A DNA stretch of 64,000 nt from Hyaloperonospora brassicae (Eukaryota; Oomycota; Peronosporomycetes; Peronosporales; Peronosporaceae). The translations under genes and the position numbers were made by a program. Below the pieces are notes generated by a model. The model saw nothing but the letters and a program-made list of their open reading frames with translations. It did not search any database and had not been told where the DNA came from. Positions within the stretch are counted from its first letter, which is position 1, and every line of letters begins with the position of its first letter. This document shows, in pieces, positions 46,791-57,309 of this stretch. The stretch spans positions 1-64,000 of the forward strand of contig CANTFL010001366.1 of the NCBI GenBank assembly GCA_947650285.1. The letters run 5' to 3'.

Positions 46791-48279
46791 ACAAGCTACA
46801 CGTTATCACTTGAGACAATTCAGACTAGTAAGTACGCCCCAAGGTACGTACTCTGCTAAACTGAGATAGTAGACTCACAAGTGAAAAGGTACCAATTCAA
46901 TCAGTGACTCATACAAGTTTGATCATGACCCAGCACTATTAAAAAGCACTGTAACGATTGACGAGATTGTCACACTAGTACCGTAAAGGTAGTGGCTACT
47001 TGCCTAGGCAAACAATGTACAAGTCCTTTTTTTGTAGCGTCGACGCGCGTGCCACAGCAACACGTTCGGGCATACAATACTTTTGCTACGGACGGACCTT
47101 ATATTTTGATAGCAAGACGTAAAGAACAGTGCAACACGGAGCCTAGGACAGCGACAGATGATGAAGAAGACGTTAGCTCGAGCGTTTCGCCATGGGGTTA
47201 AAGGAGGGAAGACCGAAAAAATCCGAACGAGTTGTCGCTTGCTTAGCGAGCTTGATACCCTTGATGACGCCCGACAGCTCTAATTTGTCGGCTTCGCTGC
47301 GATGACTACAACCCCCCTTCCGTATTTTTACCACCGTCTCTGCCTTAGGCTATCTTGACGCTGTTTGGGTAGCTCCCATGCTCTTTAAACGGTACCCTGA
47401 AATTGTACGCATACTCATCATAGAACAGAAGCAAAAACATGAATGTATAATGCCTGACGACAAGCACGTGAATAGAGCTGTTGAATCGTTCGACTTCCGT
47501 TACAACAATGTATAGTCACTCGGAAGCCTACAATATGAAAACCTTGGAATTAGCCGTCAGCGCGAGGCAGCATCATCGAATGCCAAAGCAAAGACCGTAA
47601 GAAGTGGCAGCAAGCAGTGGAAAATCTTTCTGTTTTTTTTCAGAACCAGATAGACGTTTTATCAATACTTGATTCAAAACAATTAATGATCTTGAAATAT
47701 GGGAAATGGCAGCGTTATGGGTACTCATTGGGGTATACCGGATAATGAGGGCGAATTTTTAACTCAAGACTGTGTGCTGCCACCAAAGACGCCTATATTA
47801 CGGAGATTGTGTACAAAGCAAAGAATATTATTGTTTCATTTTGAATGCCTAAATGTGCGGTGCCTTGCTATGGAGGCTAAGGTACTTGAAGAGGTGCCTC
47901 TATTTCAGGTAATTGTGTACGTATCAAAGGGTGGGTGTGCACCTATAAATCTCCTAAAAATGCCCCGGATAATCAATTAAATAAAAAAATTGCCCACGTA
48001 CTAGTATACATAAGGTAGTGTGGCACACATAAAACTACACGTCTCTTATCGTTCTCGTTAACCATTTTACGGCCGTGACCAACACCCGTATTGTTTGGAT
48101 AGCTGCGGAGAGGATTCTACCGCGGTAGTGCTGCGCTTGCAGCCACCAATTGAAGACGCAGACGCGAGATAAGAGAACATAAATGCATCTTTGTATAATC
48201 TGTCGCGACCTGTAAAAATAATCAGTCCGTGCTGATGTTGTTGATAATAATATTTTCTTATGCTAATGTCGTTTCAGGT

Positions 48280-48430
48280 GGTATTGTAAATGCTGCTACT
48301 GCTGTTGCTGTTGTTGATGTTGTTTGTTGTAGGTGATGCGGTTGCTGAAAGTTTGGATCTGAAAATGATGCTACCGATTTTGCTACTGATGTTGGTACTG
48401 CTGATGTCGTTTTAGGTGCTGCGGTTGCTA
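48280..48430. repeat. Low-complexity GCT/GTT trinucleotide-rich tract
   Basis: Imperfect runs of GCTGCT, GTTGCTGTTGTT and GATGTTG recur along with two related blocks ending GCTGATGTCG. No long frame is associated with it. It looks like a diffuse microsatellite. Confidence 0.6.
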
Positions 48431-50319
48431 CTAATATAGTCTACTTGTGGGGCCGCATTCCCATCCTGAATATCAGATTTGATATTTATAAACATATAAT
48501 ACTATCAATAGACTTCAATGCATCTATTATTTCTGTTTAGCTCTGATTGATGGCTTCAATGTCTGCAGAATTTGTCTTATGCAGGCCTATTTTTGGAAGG
48601 AAATGTGCGATAAAGCCATAGGCTATTTAATTATGCTAGGACGTTAAATTTTTTGTGTGATTATCTCGGGCAATCTTTGTAATTGTCTCTACTATTTTTT
48701 TCTTTCTTAATTATCTGAAGTATTTTTTTATTTTTCAAATATCTGGAGCATTCAAATCTTTTTTACGTTAAATGAAGCATTATTGAATACCCGATAAATA
48801 TACATGTGTTTAAAACATAACAAAATACATATTTTTTTGTGAATCGAAGTACCTGCGAATGAACTTCTAATAGTATGCGATATCCTACGCAAATGATATT
48901 GTGGAGACTTCAAATTTCACGTACACCGCCGCTGGCAATGACATTTTGTAGTAGAAGGAACTTACTGATCAAATTAAAATCACATGTTATAGTACAATTA
49001 CATTATGACATATGTAGCCTATCGAAAACATGTCCTTCTCATTTACTATTGTACATCTTAATACGAAAATATAAATGATGGATTCCTACGAGTCCCCTAT
49101 TGCGCGCGTACGGAATGACATAAAATATTGTTGGAAGGTGTAATGGTATAAATCCGATAATGTGCAAATATCGAGAACATTACCCGGATGAACGTTATTC
49201 TGTTTATAAGTAAATGCGCCAAATAAGCACAAATTCAAAAATTGGACCAGAAGACTAAACAATATATAATACACTCCAACTATTTCGGAAATATAAACTA
49301 CACCAGCGTCATATGCGATACTAACTGTCATGATCGGTCAAAAGTCATTAATATGCATATACATAGTTGTAGAATACATCATGTAAATATATCTCGATAC
49401 AAGCTTAACTTTTCAGTCAAGAATTGAACTAAAGAGAGTTGAAGGAGATTTGACACCATACACGTAGTCTTGAAGTGCTTGTATCGTTCGGTTCGTCGGT
49501 TACGTTGCTACCTACGCTTTCAGATAGCTTATATGGTGTGATAATGTTTTATCATATCGATGTATAACTGGTAAAAATGTAATGAACAAATAAGACATGA
49601 CAGCAATTATAAATATGGCGTGTGCACAGTGCTGTATTCGACCTTAAAGGTGCGACACAAGGAAGCTTGAGATGAAGTAATGACAAGCAATAAGAGCCAA
49701 TCTATTTGATGGATAGCGAACCAAATCGACTTGGTTATGATACAGGCGATCATGCATATGTTTGCTAAGACTATGAAAACCAAGAATGCAATCATGCCGG
49801 ATGTAGACCAAAATGGATTTGTCAAAAGTACAATGATCATTTGGCATACTGCATATATTCTTGATAAAATATCACTACTGTTTGTGCAACCATTGATATC
49901 GCGGCCGAATAATGAGCAACAATGAGTGCTCACAGCTACCTGCATCGATACATAAACAGCTCAAGATACTGCTTCAAGAGAATATACTAGCTCGCGCCTA
50001 GTGTTATTCGAACATGGTATGTATACTTTGACAATAACGTCGCTTGCCGCCTGCTTTTCATGGTCAAATCGAAATGATTAGTGGAGAATCGACGGCCGAT
50101 CCGACATGCAGTAGACATTGGTTAGGTCCTCTATCTGTTCGTTGTAACGGCATCTGTAAGACTACAAACAACAACGTCGGTTTCATCTAGGTATATTATT
50201 GGTAATCACCTATGCGCTCGATGATGTGGTAAACACCGCTTGTGCATTTCGGTACTATAGAAAAGCTGACACGTTTTTTATCTTGAAGCGCAGTTCTTTA
50301 GATATGGTATATTATGCGT

Positions 50320-50890
50320 TGTATTTTGTATCTGAGTGACCTCGTTACTAAGCTAGTATATTTTCTGTTATCTCTGAGTGGCCGAGGTACTATACTACTA
50401 GACTAGTATATTAACTAGGTCACTTCGAGATAAAATAAATCTCTCTGAGTGACCTAGTTACCCTACTACTAGACTTGTATAGCAACTAGGTCACTCAGAG
50501 ATATACTTCACCTCAGAGAAATGAAGTTCACCTCAGCGAAATGAAGTTTATCTCTGAGTGACCAAGTTACTGAATTTGTATCGTAGTAGAGTAACTAGGT
50601 CACTTAGAGAAATGAAGTTTACGTCTAAGTGACCTAGTTACTATATACAAATGAACTTTGTATCTAAGTGACCTAGTTACTATAAATAAATGAATTTATC
50701 TCTGAGTGACCAAGTTACTGTACTAGCCTAGTAGTACAGTAACTTGGTCACTCAGAGATATGAATGTATCTCTGAGTGACCAAGTTACAATACTAGCTTA
50801 GTAGTATAATAACTTGGTCACTCAGAGATAATAGTAACTACACTAGTTTAGTAACTAGGTCACTTAGATACAACTTCAGCTCTCTGAGTG
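50320..50890. repeat. Cluster of ~15 interleaved palindromic repeats (foldback cluster)
   Basis: A 20-23 bp motif, core CTCTGAGTGACC followed by AAGTTACT or TAGTTACT, occurs about 15 times in 570 bp in both orientations. Many adjacent pairs are inverted and form long hairpins. The best is at about 50699-50760: two 20+ bp arms around a short loop near CTAGCCTAGTAG, almost a perfect palindrome. Spacers are short AT-rich strings containing TAGTA/TACTA. There is no coding potential. It could be a nested foldback/MITE cluster or a small-RNA-producing hairpin locus. Confidence 0.85.
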
Positions 50891-51378
50891 TACTAACCGC
50901 TATACTAGCTTTTCACCCATACGATCAATCTGGAATATGTTTGAAATATAACTCGTTCATGAATTAAAAACTTTACGGTAGCGTTTGACGTAGACAAATG
51001 CTTCGTTACGCCGTTTTATCTGGCACTTATTGATATAGTGTTTGGGTTGGTATACGGTCGCAGAATTTGTATGAAAATCTTCATAAGATACGTCAGTGTA
51101 TAGCAGGGTCTTACAAATCCCGGACTCTGTAATCGACACATTTTGGTGTGTGATTATCGTTACTAATCGATTGCCTGCAACATGGCTATACTAAGCCACA
51201 TCATGTACAATGAATGCTCGGTGTGATTCACGTCGGTACTTTGAAGGTTGTGCAAGGAAGGCTGATCGGTTATGTAGGCTGGGAAGTTCGTGTTAACGCC
51301 GTTTTTTCACCTTTTCGCTGATATGAGGCTACTGGATTCTATCCAAGTGCACATCTAATCTGCTCGTCATGCGATGCA
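50891..51378. other. Intergenic segment before gypsy element 1, nothing recognised
   Basis: This is unique-looking DNA with only a short minus frame (50957-51139), which I do not consider a gene. It ends at the TG of the element 1 LTR. Confidence 0.5.
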
Positions 51379-51770
51379 TGTAACGGGGCAGCCCGTTACA
51401 TGATATTGTCACTTTAAGGAAAGTGACAATAAAGAATATAAATATGGATATTCTTTAAACAATATCACCAAAGTGGTGATATTGAAGGGTCGACCAAAGG
51501 GTCTGTTCATTGGTTGATATCTTGATGATATCAACCCACCAATCGCCGCAAGACGCGCGCAAGGAGTGGTGAGTAGACGTCGTCATACATTCAGTTAGAT
51601 TACTATAGTTAAACTAAGTCAAACAGTACAGACAGTAGTTTAAAGACTTAATTTATTAATATAACAGTTCTACTTTTACCCTACCTACGCTTCCTCGCTT
51701 GCCACGTGTACGTCTGTCGGGGCACCCAAAACCCTTGCGTTAAGTTCACGCAAGGGTTTGCCCCGTTACA
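51379..51770 (+). repeat. 5' LTR of gypsy element 1
   Basis: The LTR begins TGTAACGGGGC and ends CCCCGTTACA (392 bp, TG...CA). A TATAAATA string at 51437-51444 could be the promoter. It contains several strong hairpins, for example 10-bp arms at 51405-51414/51421-51430 and 9-bp arms at 51732-51740/51748-51756. Confidence 0.92.
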
Positions 51771-51772
51771 CC

Positions 51773-51790
51773 TGGTAGCACTTCGTAGTC
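51773..51790 (+). promoter_or_regulatory. Putative primer-binding site, element 1
   Basis: TGGTAGCACTTCGTAGTC starts two bases after the LTR end. Element 2 has the nearly identical TGGTAGCACTCGTAGTC at the same offset. The leading TGG pairs with the CCA end of a tRNA primer; which tRNA cannot be told from this window. Confidence 0.6.
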
Positions 51791-51814
51791 CTTCCAAGGA
51801 CCACAACATCCTTC

Positions 51815-52969
51815 ATGTTCATGTTGGATGATGAAGAGACCTTTCACGCATCGCGTGAAGGGTTTACCCATTTGAGTGAAATCGAATGGAGTGCGGTAGA
51901 ACGAATGAGTTCTACCGTAGGCGAGCTCGCCATTAGCGCCATGTTGGAGTCTCTAGACCGAGACCAACAACATGCCGCTATTGCCAAGTTCATTTAACAT
52001 GAACTTGTCGCCGAAAGGGATAAAGTAGCCTTGCTTCACCATCAAGGCTCTCAACAGGCCGAGCAGTTGAGAAAACTCGGTGCTCAACGGACAGAGCTGT
52101 TGAGACAGCAGCAATTCCATGCTGCTGTGGGCGAGACGGCGCATGCGCGTCGTCCCGAAGTCATGAAAGTTGACATCTCCAAGTACAGAGGAGTCCCGGA
52201 GGACTCCCTGTTACTATGGTTTGTCGAACTCGACAGAGCCCTAAGGGCTCGTCGCGTCGAAGATGAGCAAATGAAACTCACATTTGCTCAGACCCACTTG
52301 GCAGGGCGTGCCAAAACTTGGTCCCTGGGACTCGAGAGTAGCGACCCAAATGTGTTTAGGTAGCTAGATGACTTCAAGTCCCGGCTCAGACAAACGTTTG
52401 AGCCGCCACGTGCTGAGTTCAGGGCTCGTTCAGAGCTCCTGAAACTCAAGCAGGGTAAGCGTGATGTGCACGCTTACACCCAACATATACGACTCCTTGC
52501 GAGTAGTATAACTGCTAACCCAGTTCATGAACCTACGTTGATTACGGTGTTCATGCAAGGGCTCGCAGAAGGACCCGTCAGGAGCCATCTGTTCCGCCTT
52601 GAGCTGAATACGCTTGAAGAAGCGATATCAGCCGCGGAACAGGAAGACTTTAGCATGAGACAGGCTCATGCTAGCTCAAACTCTTATCGTCCACCGAGAC
52701 GACAAGAGATCGGAGGTCCAAAACCAATGGACCTCTGCTATGTTGAGAGCGAGAGACCTCGCTCTTCGAACAACAAGCGATTGCAGAGGTGCAATCGCTG
52801 TCAGAAGTTAGGGCACTACGTATACGAGTGTAGTGCTCCACGCCTAGTACCAAACAGTAATGAGCGAAATGGACGACCATTTGCCAGAAAGGGCAACGGG
52901 CGTGGGTCCAGCGCTGTTGCGAAGCCGCAACAGCGAGACGGACCATCAAAAAATGGTCGGGGTCAGTAG
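51815..52969 (+). pseudogene. gag: gag of gypsy element 1 (two in-frame stops)
   Basis: One frame from ATG 51815 to TAG 52967-52969 encodes a retrotransposon Gag: a helical N-terminal part, a capsid-like region (DISKYRGVPEDSLLLWFVEL, then LAGRAKTWSLGLES), and a CCHC zinc knuckle (CNRCQKLGHYVYEC, C-x2-C-x4-H-x4-C). A basic Gly/Arg/Lys-rich tail follows. It is interrupted by TAA at 51995-51997, which sits in the loop of a perfect 9-bp hairpin, and by TAG at 52361-52363. No indels are seen. Gag would package element RNA in cytoplasmic particles if intact. Confidence 0.88.
52948..52954 (+). promoter_or_regulatory. Candidate -1 ribosomal frameshift site, gag to pol
   Basis: The heptamer A AAA AAT is in register with the gag frame (codons AAA, AAT). 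It lies 13 bp before the gag stop. Slipping back one base enters the pol frame, which is open from here into the protease. It sits inside an inverted repeat (GGACCAT/ATGGTC). A-rich heptamers of this form are known -1 slip sites, though the final T is weaker than C. Confidence 0.45.
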
Positions 52970-55900
52970 GGGCGGAGCGCCCTACTGGTCCAGCAACCTC
53001 AAGAGAATTTGCAAATCTCTTGACGAAAGTTGCTCCAGATGCACAATCATTGTGTGTCTCTGCACCTGGTGATGACGTTTCGCTCATCACCTTGAAGTTG
53101 GAAGCGACAAATGATTTGTCGCTTCGTGCCCTAGTAGACTGTGGGGCGTCGAACAACTTTGTTCGTCGCCAGTCACTAGAGGGTCGTAGGCTCAAGTTCG
53201 TTGAGCGCGACATTCCCCTCACAAGGATGACGGTGCGCCTTGCAACAGGCGCATCGATAACCGTTGAGAAACGTGTAGTAGGAATCCACTACACGTTAGA
53301 GGGCGAACAGTACGATGATGACTTCATCGTACTAGATCTGGATGACAAATTTGATGTCATCCTGGGATTACCTTGGCTCAGAAAGTACCAGCCAAGGGTG
53401 AGCTGGCAGCATCGATCCGTGAAGATGCCTGCTGCTTGTTCATCAGATGGCCATCTGATGAACATCTTGGAGCGTCCACAAGCGTGTGGATGTTCTGCGA
53501 GTGAGTGCGATGGCCTCACTTGCGGTACGGTCGTTAGCACGACTGCACAAGATCACAGTGTAGTTGATCACTAACCTATGGAGCAAGCTCCCGGCGGCTG
53601 TACAGATGTACAGGCTGCGCCGAAGGTCCACCACTCGAATAAGTCGAGTGGACCGGGACATGGATGCATGCCTAGCGGGCAGCATCTTAGAATAAAGAAA
53701 CCTGTTGCCCCCAAGGGGCAACACGGATATCCTAGGTCGACTGGAGAGTCGACCGTAGAGGATCGGTACCTGACTGTGGTTGCACAGCCACAGTCGGAAG
53801 ACGTCGAGGGAATAGGTCCCCACGTACTTGAGGAAGGAATTCATCAAGAGTCACTTTCTGAATGATCAAGCCCTCAGCAACCTGAGGAAGCAAATTCCCA
53901 GGAAGAAACCGAGACGTTGAACGTCTTGGTTAATGACGGATCGAGCGTAGGCGCTTATATGCTTGATCTGATTGTGCCTCCGAAGTTGACTTCGGAGATA
54001 ACTCATTTGCCAACGCTTGAACCGAAACGGTTCTTGCGTGATCTGCGTAGTGGCAAAGTCAAGCAGATCTGCATACTCAGCAAGGAGGATGAGTATGTGG
54101 CCGATATTGGGTCGGCAACAGTATTTGCTGAGAACGAACGGGTTCTCAGCAGCTCATCGATGGACGAAAGTGTCCTCGATGAGAAGACTCGGATTGAGCG
54201 ATACACGTCTCAATCCTGGGAGTCACTTCAGGCAATTCCTTTGTATAAGGATTTGATCGAATTCAGGGATGTGTTCCCCGAATCCGTACCTTGCGAGTTG
54301 CCAAAGGACAAAGGCACTCGACACGAGATCGAGCTCAAACCGGACTCGAAGTACTGTGTCATGAAGCAGTGGCCACTGTCTCGTGAACAAGTACTAGCGA
54401 TCGACAAGTTCTTTGCCGATCGCTTAGCAGCGGGCCATGTGAGGGAATCAACATCCCCTCACAGCTCTCCGACCTTCTTTGTGCGAAAGGCCACAGGAGG
54501 GTGGCGGATAGTGCACGCATTCAACAAGCTGAATAATGCAACGGTACCGGCTCAGACGCCGATACCGAGGAAGGACGTAATCATAGATGGTATGTCAAAG
54601 AGTACCATCTTTTCGTTCATGGATCTGATGGATGGATTCTATCAGATCCTGATGCGTGAACGGGACATCCCGTTCACAGCAGTGAGTACCCCCAGCGGGA
54701 TGCTGTGGGAGTGGCTAGTGATGCCACAGGGGCTGAGTAATGCCCCTGCAACATTCAACAGATGTGTCACAAATCTGTTGAGACCGGTGCGAGACTTCGC
54801 ACCGAGTTACTTCGACGATGTGTTCGTCCATAGCCGGGCTATGGACGGAAAGACGGACGTTGAAGTTCACAGAACTCACGTTCGTCAGGTTCTTCAACTT
54901 ATGCGCAAGTAGAAGTTGTACGCCAACCTCAAGAAGTGTATATTCGCGGCTAGCGAAATACCACTTCTTGGGTGCATCGTGGGTAAACACGGCGTACGCC
55001 CTGATCCCGAAAAGATCAAGGCGATCACCGACTGGCCAGTGCCAGTCGATGTCAAGGGACTAAGGAAGTTCCTGGGTCTAGCGGCGTACTTGCACAAGTA
55101 CTCGCGCAACTACGCCGAGATGACTGTTCATCTTTCTTGTCTGCTCAAGAAAAATGTCAAGTGGTCATGGAACGCTGATTGCCAGCGTTCCTTTGAAGGT
55201 ATCAAGCAAAGCTTGATGCAATCGCCCATCTTGGCGATTGCAGATCAGGATAGACCATTTCATGTGGTCGGTGACGCCAGCGATTTCGCAATCGGCTGTG
55301 CGTTAACGCAGTTCGTTGCAGATGGCGCGGAGCGCGTCATCTGTTATCAGTCGCGTCAGCTGCAAGCAGCTGAACGCAATTAACCAGTGCATGACAAGGA
55401 ACTCCTTGCCATGAAATACGCACTGGCTAAGTTTCGCGTCTATCTATTGGGAGATAGACCGTTTGTTGTCTACACGGACCATGCGTCATTACGCACGGCC
55501 GTAAACAGCCCACACCTCTCGCAAAGAATGGCGAGGTGGCTGTCTTTCTTCGCGGAGTATAACTTCTTCGTGGAGTATGAACCGGGACGACTCAATGTCG
55601 TCGCTGATGCTCTTTCGCGCCGGCCCTATTTCGAGCCGGACGCACAAATCAACAGTGCGAATAAGCCTACTGTTGCGACACTGTCAGTCGGTGTCCCGTC
55701 GTCAAGTTTACTTGACGGCGTACGAAAGTCATACGCGGAAGATAAGGATATTCTGCGATTGATGGATCATCTGGTGAATCCATCCAGTAAATCCATAAGG
55801 GATTTACCGGCTTTGTACCGATCCTTATCGGATCGGTATAGTACACGCAACGGATTGCTGTACTATACAGCAGTTGCCGACGATACACCTCGTGTCGTCG

Positions 55901-57309
55901 TTACCGACCATGATGACTTGCGTTTACGCATCATGTTCGAATGTCACGATGCGCCCTCAGGCGGACATCGTGGCAGAGAAAAGACCTACCTTACGTTAAG
56001 TCGCAACTTTTACTGGCCCCGCCAATATCAGTTCGATCGCAAGTACATTCGCTCTTGCGAAGACTGTCAATGAGTGAAGCCCAATCCTTCATCCCGTGCC
56101 CCTTTACAGACTCTACCGGTCCCGGCAGAGTGCTGGCAGTACGTTTTAATGGACTTCGTCTTCGGGGAAACCGAAGACGCTCACAAGAATATTGGTATTC
56201 TTGTGTTTGTAGACCGATTTAGCAAGATGGTCCATCTTGCTGCTGTCCCTGAGTCAATCAAGGCTCAAGGTTGTGCTCGTGTCTTTCTAGACACGGTCTT
56301 TAGACTCCACGGGTTACCCCGGGAACTCGTATACGACCGTGACCCTCGGTTCACGGCGGCATTTTGGCAAACCGTGTTCCGTACTCTCGAAACACGATTA
56401 AAGATGTCTACTTCTGATCATCCGGAAACAGATGGTCAGACGGAACGTGCGAACCGTGTCCACGAAGAGATCCTTCGAGGATATGTCCACTCGTTTCCGA
56501 GTTGGAGCGAATTCCTACCCATGGTGGAATTCGCCATCAATAATTCGGTGCATGCTTCCACACAGCACACACCGTTTTACGTGAATGGTTTACGCCATCC
56601 ACGTGTGCCCACCCTTATAGAGTGTGACTCTTATATAAGGGGGGGAGGGACTCGCTCGAGCAAAATCCGTTCTGGCTCGTGGTTATCACGTTTCGACGCT
56701 AACGTCGTCACGTATGATGCCGATGTCGACAATGTCGACATCGATGAAGAACACCACCTCAATAATAGCGATGACGCTATTATTGACTCGGATGATGATG
56801 ACGATGATGGTATATTCAGCATCGTCAACGATTATGCCAGCGAGGAAGAAGACAACCTCGCTGAAGAAGAGAACAATCTCTTAGCAGTGCGCACGAAGCG
56901 CACTGCCAGACAAAACAAAGAGTCAACATAGAACTTCCTGCTGACTCGAGAAGCGGTAGTCCGTTTCGTTCAGGACTCCAGCGCAAATGCGGTGGACCGT
57001 CAGAAACGGAACGCAGACAAGAATGGAAGAGCTAATGTTCTTTCATTTAAGGTTAACGACCTAGTATTACTGTCTACGGTAAACTTACCTGAACATGCAG
57101 TCAATAGTGTCGGCAGTAGTAAACTACTGCCGGAATACATTGGGCCATTTCGAGTGTTGCATCGCAAGGGCAATGCATACACACTCGAATTGCCACGTAG
57201 GATGCGCACGCATCCTACGCTTTACGTGGGGAGGCTTAGGTCGTACTTTCAGTACGAGACTTCTTCTTTCGATGAAGATAGCCCCCAAGTTCAAGATTAT
57301 CCATCAAGT
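52951..57309 (+). pseudogene. pol: pol of gypsy element 1: PR-RT-RH-IN (six in-frame stops)
   Basis: A single frame carries the aspartic protease (LVDCGASNNFV, active Asp at 53137-53139; later VILGLPWL) and reverse transcriptase (MPQGLSNAPATFNR; catalytic YFDD at 54808-54819). RNase H (DASDFAIGCAL, HDKELLAMKYAL, YTDHASLRT) and integrase follow: zinc HHCC ending CEDC near 56070, then catalytic Asp at 56152 and 56335 and Glu at 56443 within TDGQTERAN. The C-terminal part has LLPEYIGPFRV and HPTLYVGRL, typical of gypsy integrase tails; no clear chromodomain is seen. Stops in frame are TAA 53572, TGA 53863, TAG 54910, TAA 55381, TGA 56071 and TAG 56929. No frameshift was found. An Asp/Glu-rich insertion (about 56710-56880) separates the integrase core from its tail. 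Confidence 0.9.

Larger units (their letters stand above)
45854..50319. other. AT-rich intergenic DNA, no confident genes
   Basis: Only short, unconvincing frames occur. Notable fragments are a 90-codon minus frame (45943-46215) of unknown type, a plus frame at 46350-46619 with a vaguely ankyrin-like LVLIYGANT, and a plus frame at 47699-47980 of unknown type. 48280-48430 is low-complexity GCT/GTT-rich DNA. From about 48.4 to 50.3 kb the sequence is strongly AT-rich and I see nothing coding. Confidence 0.6.

Noticed and set aside
47699..47980. 93-codon plus-strand frame as a gene
   Set aside because: It is an isolated short ORF with no motif or supporting context.
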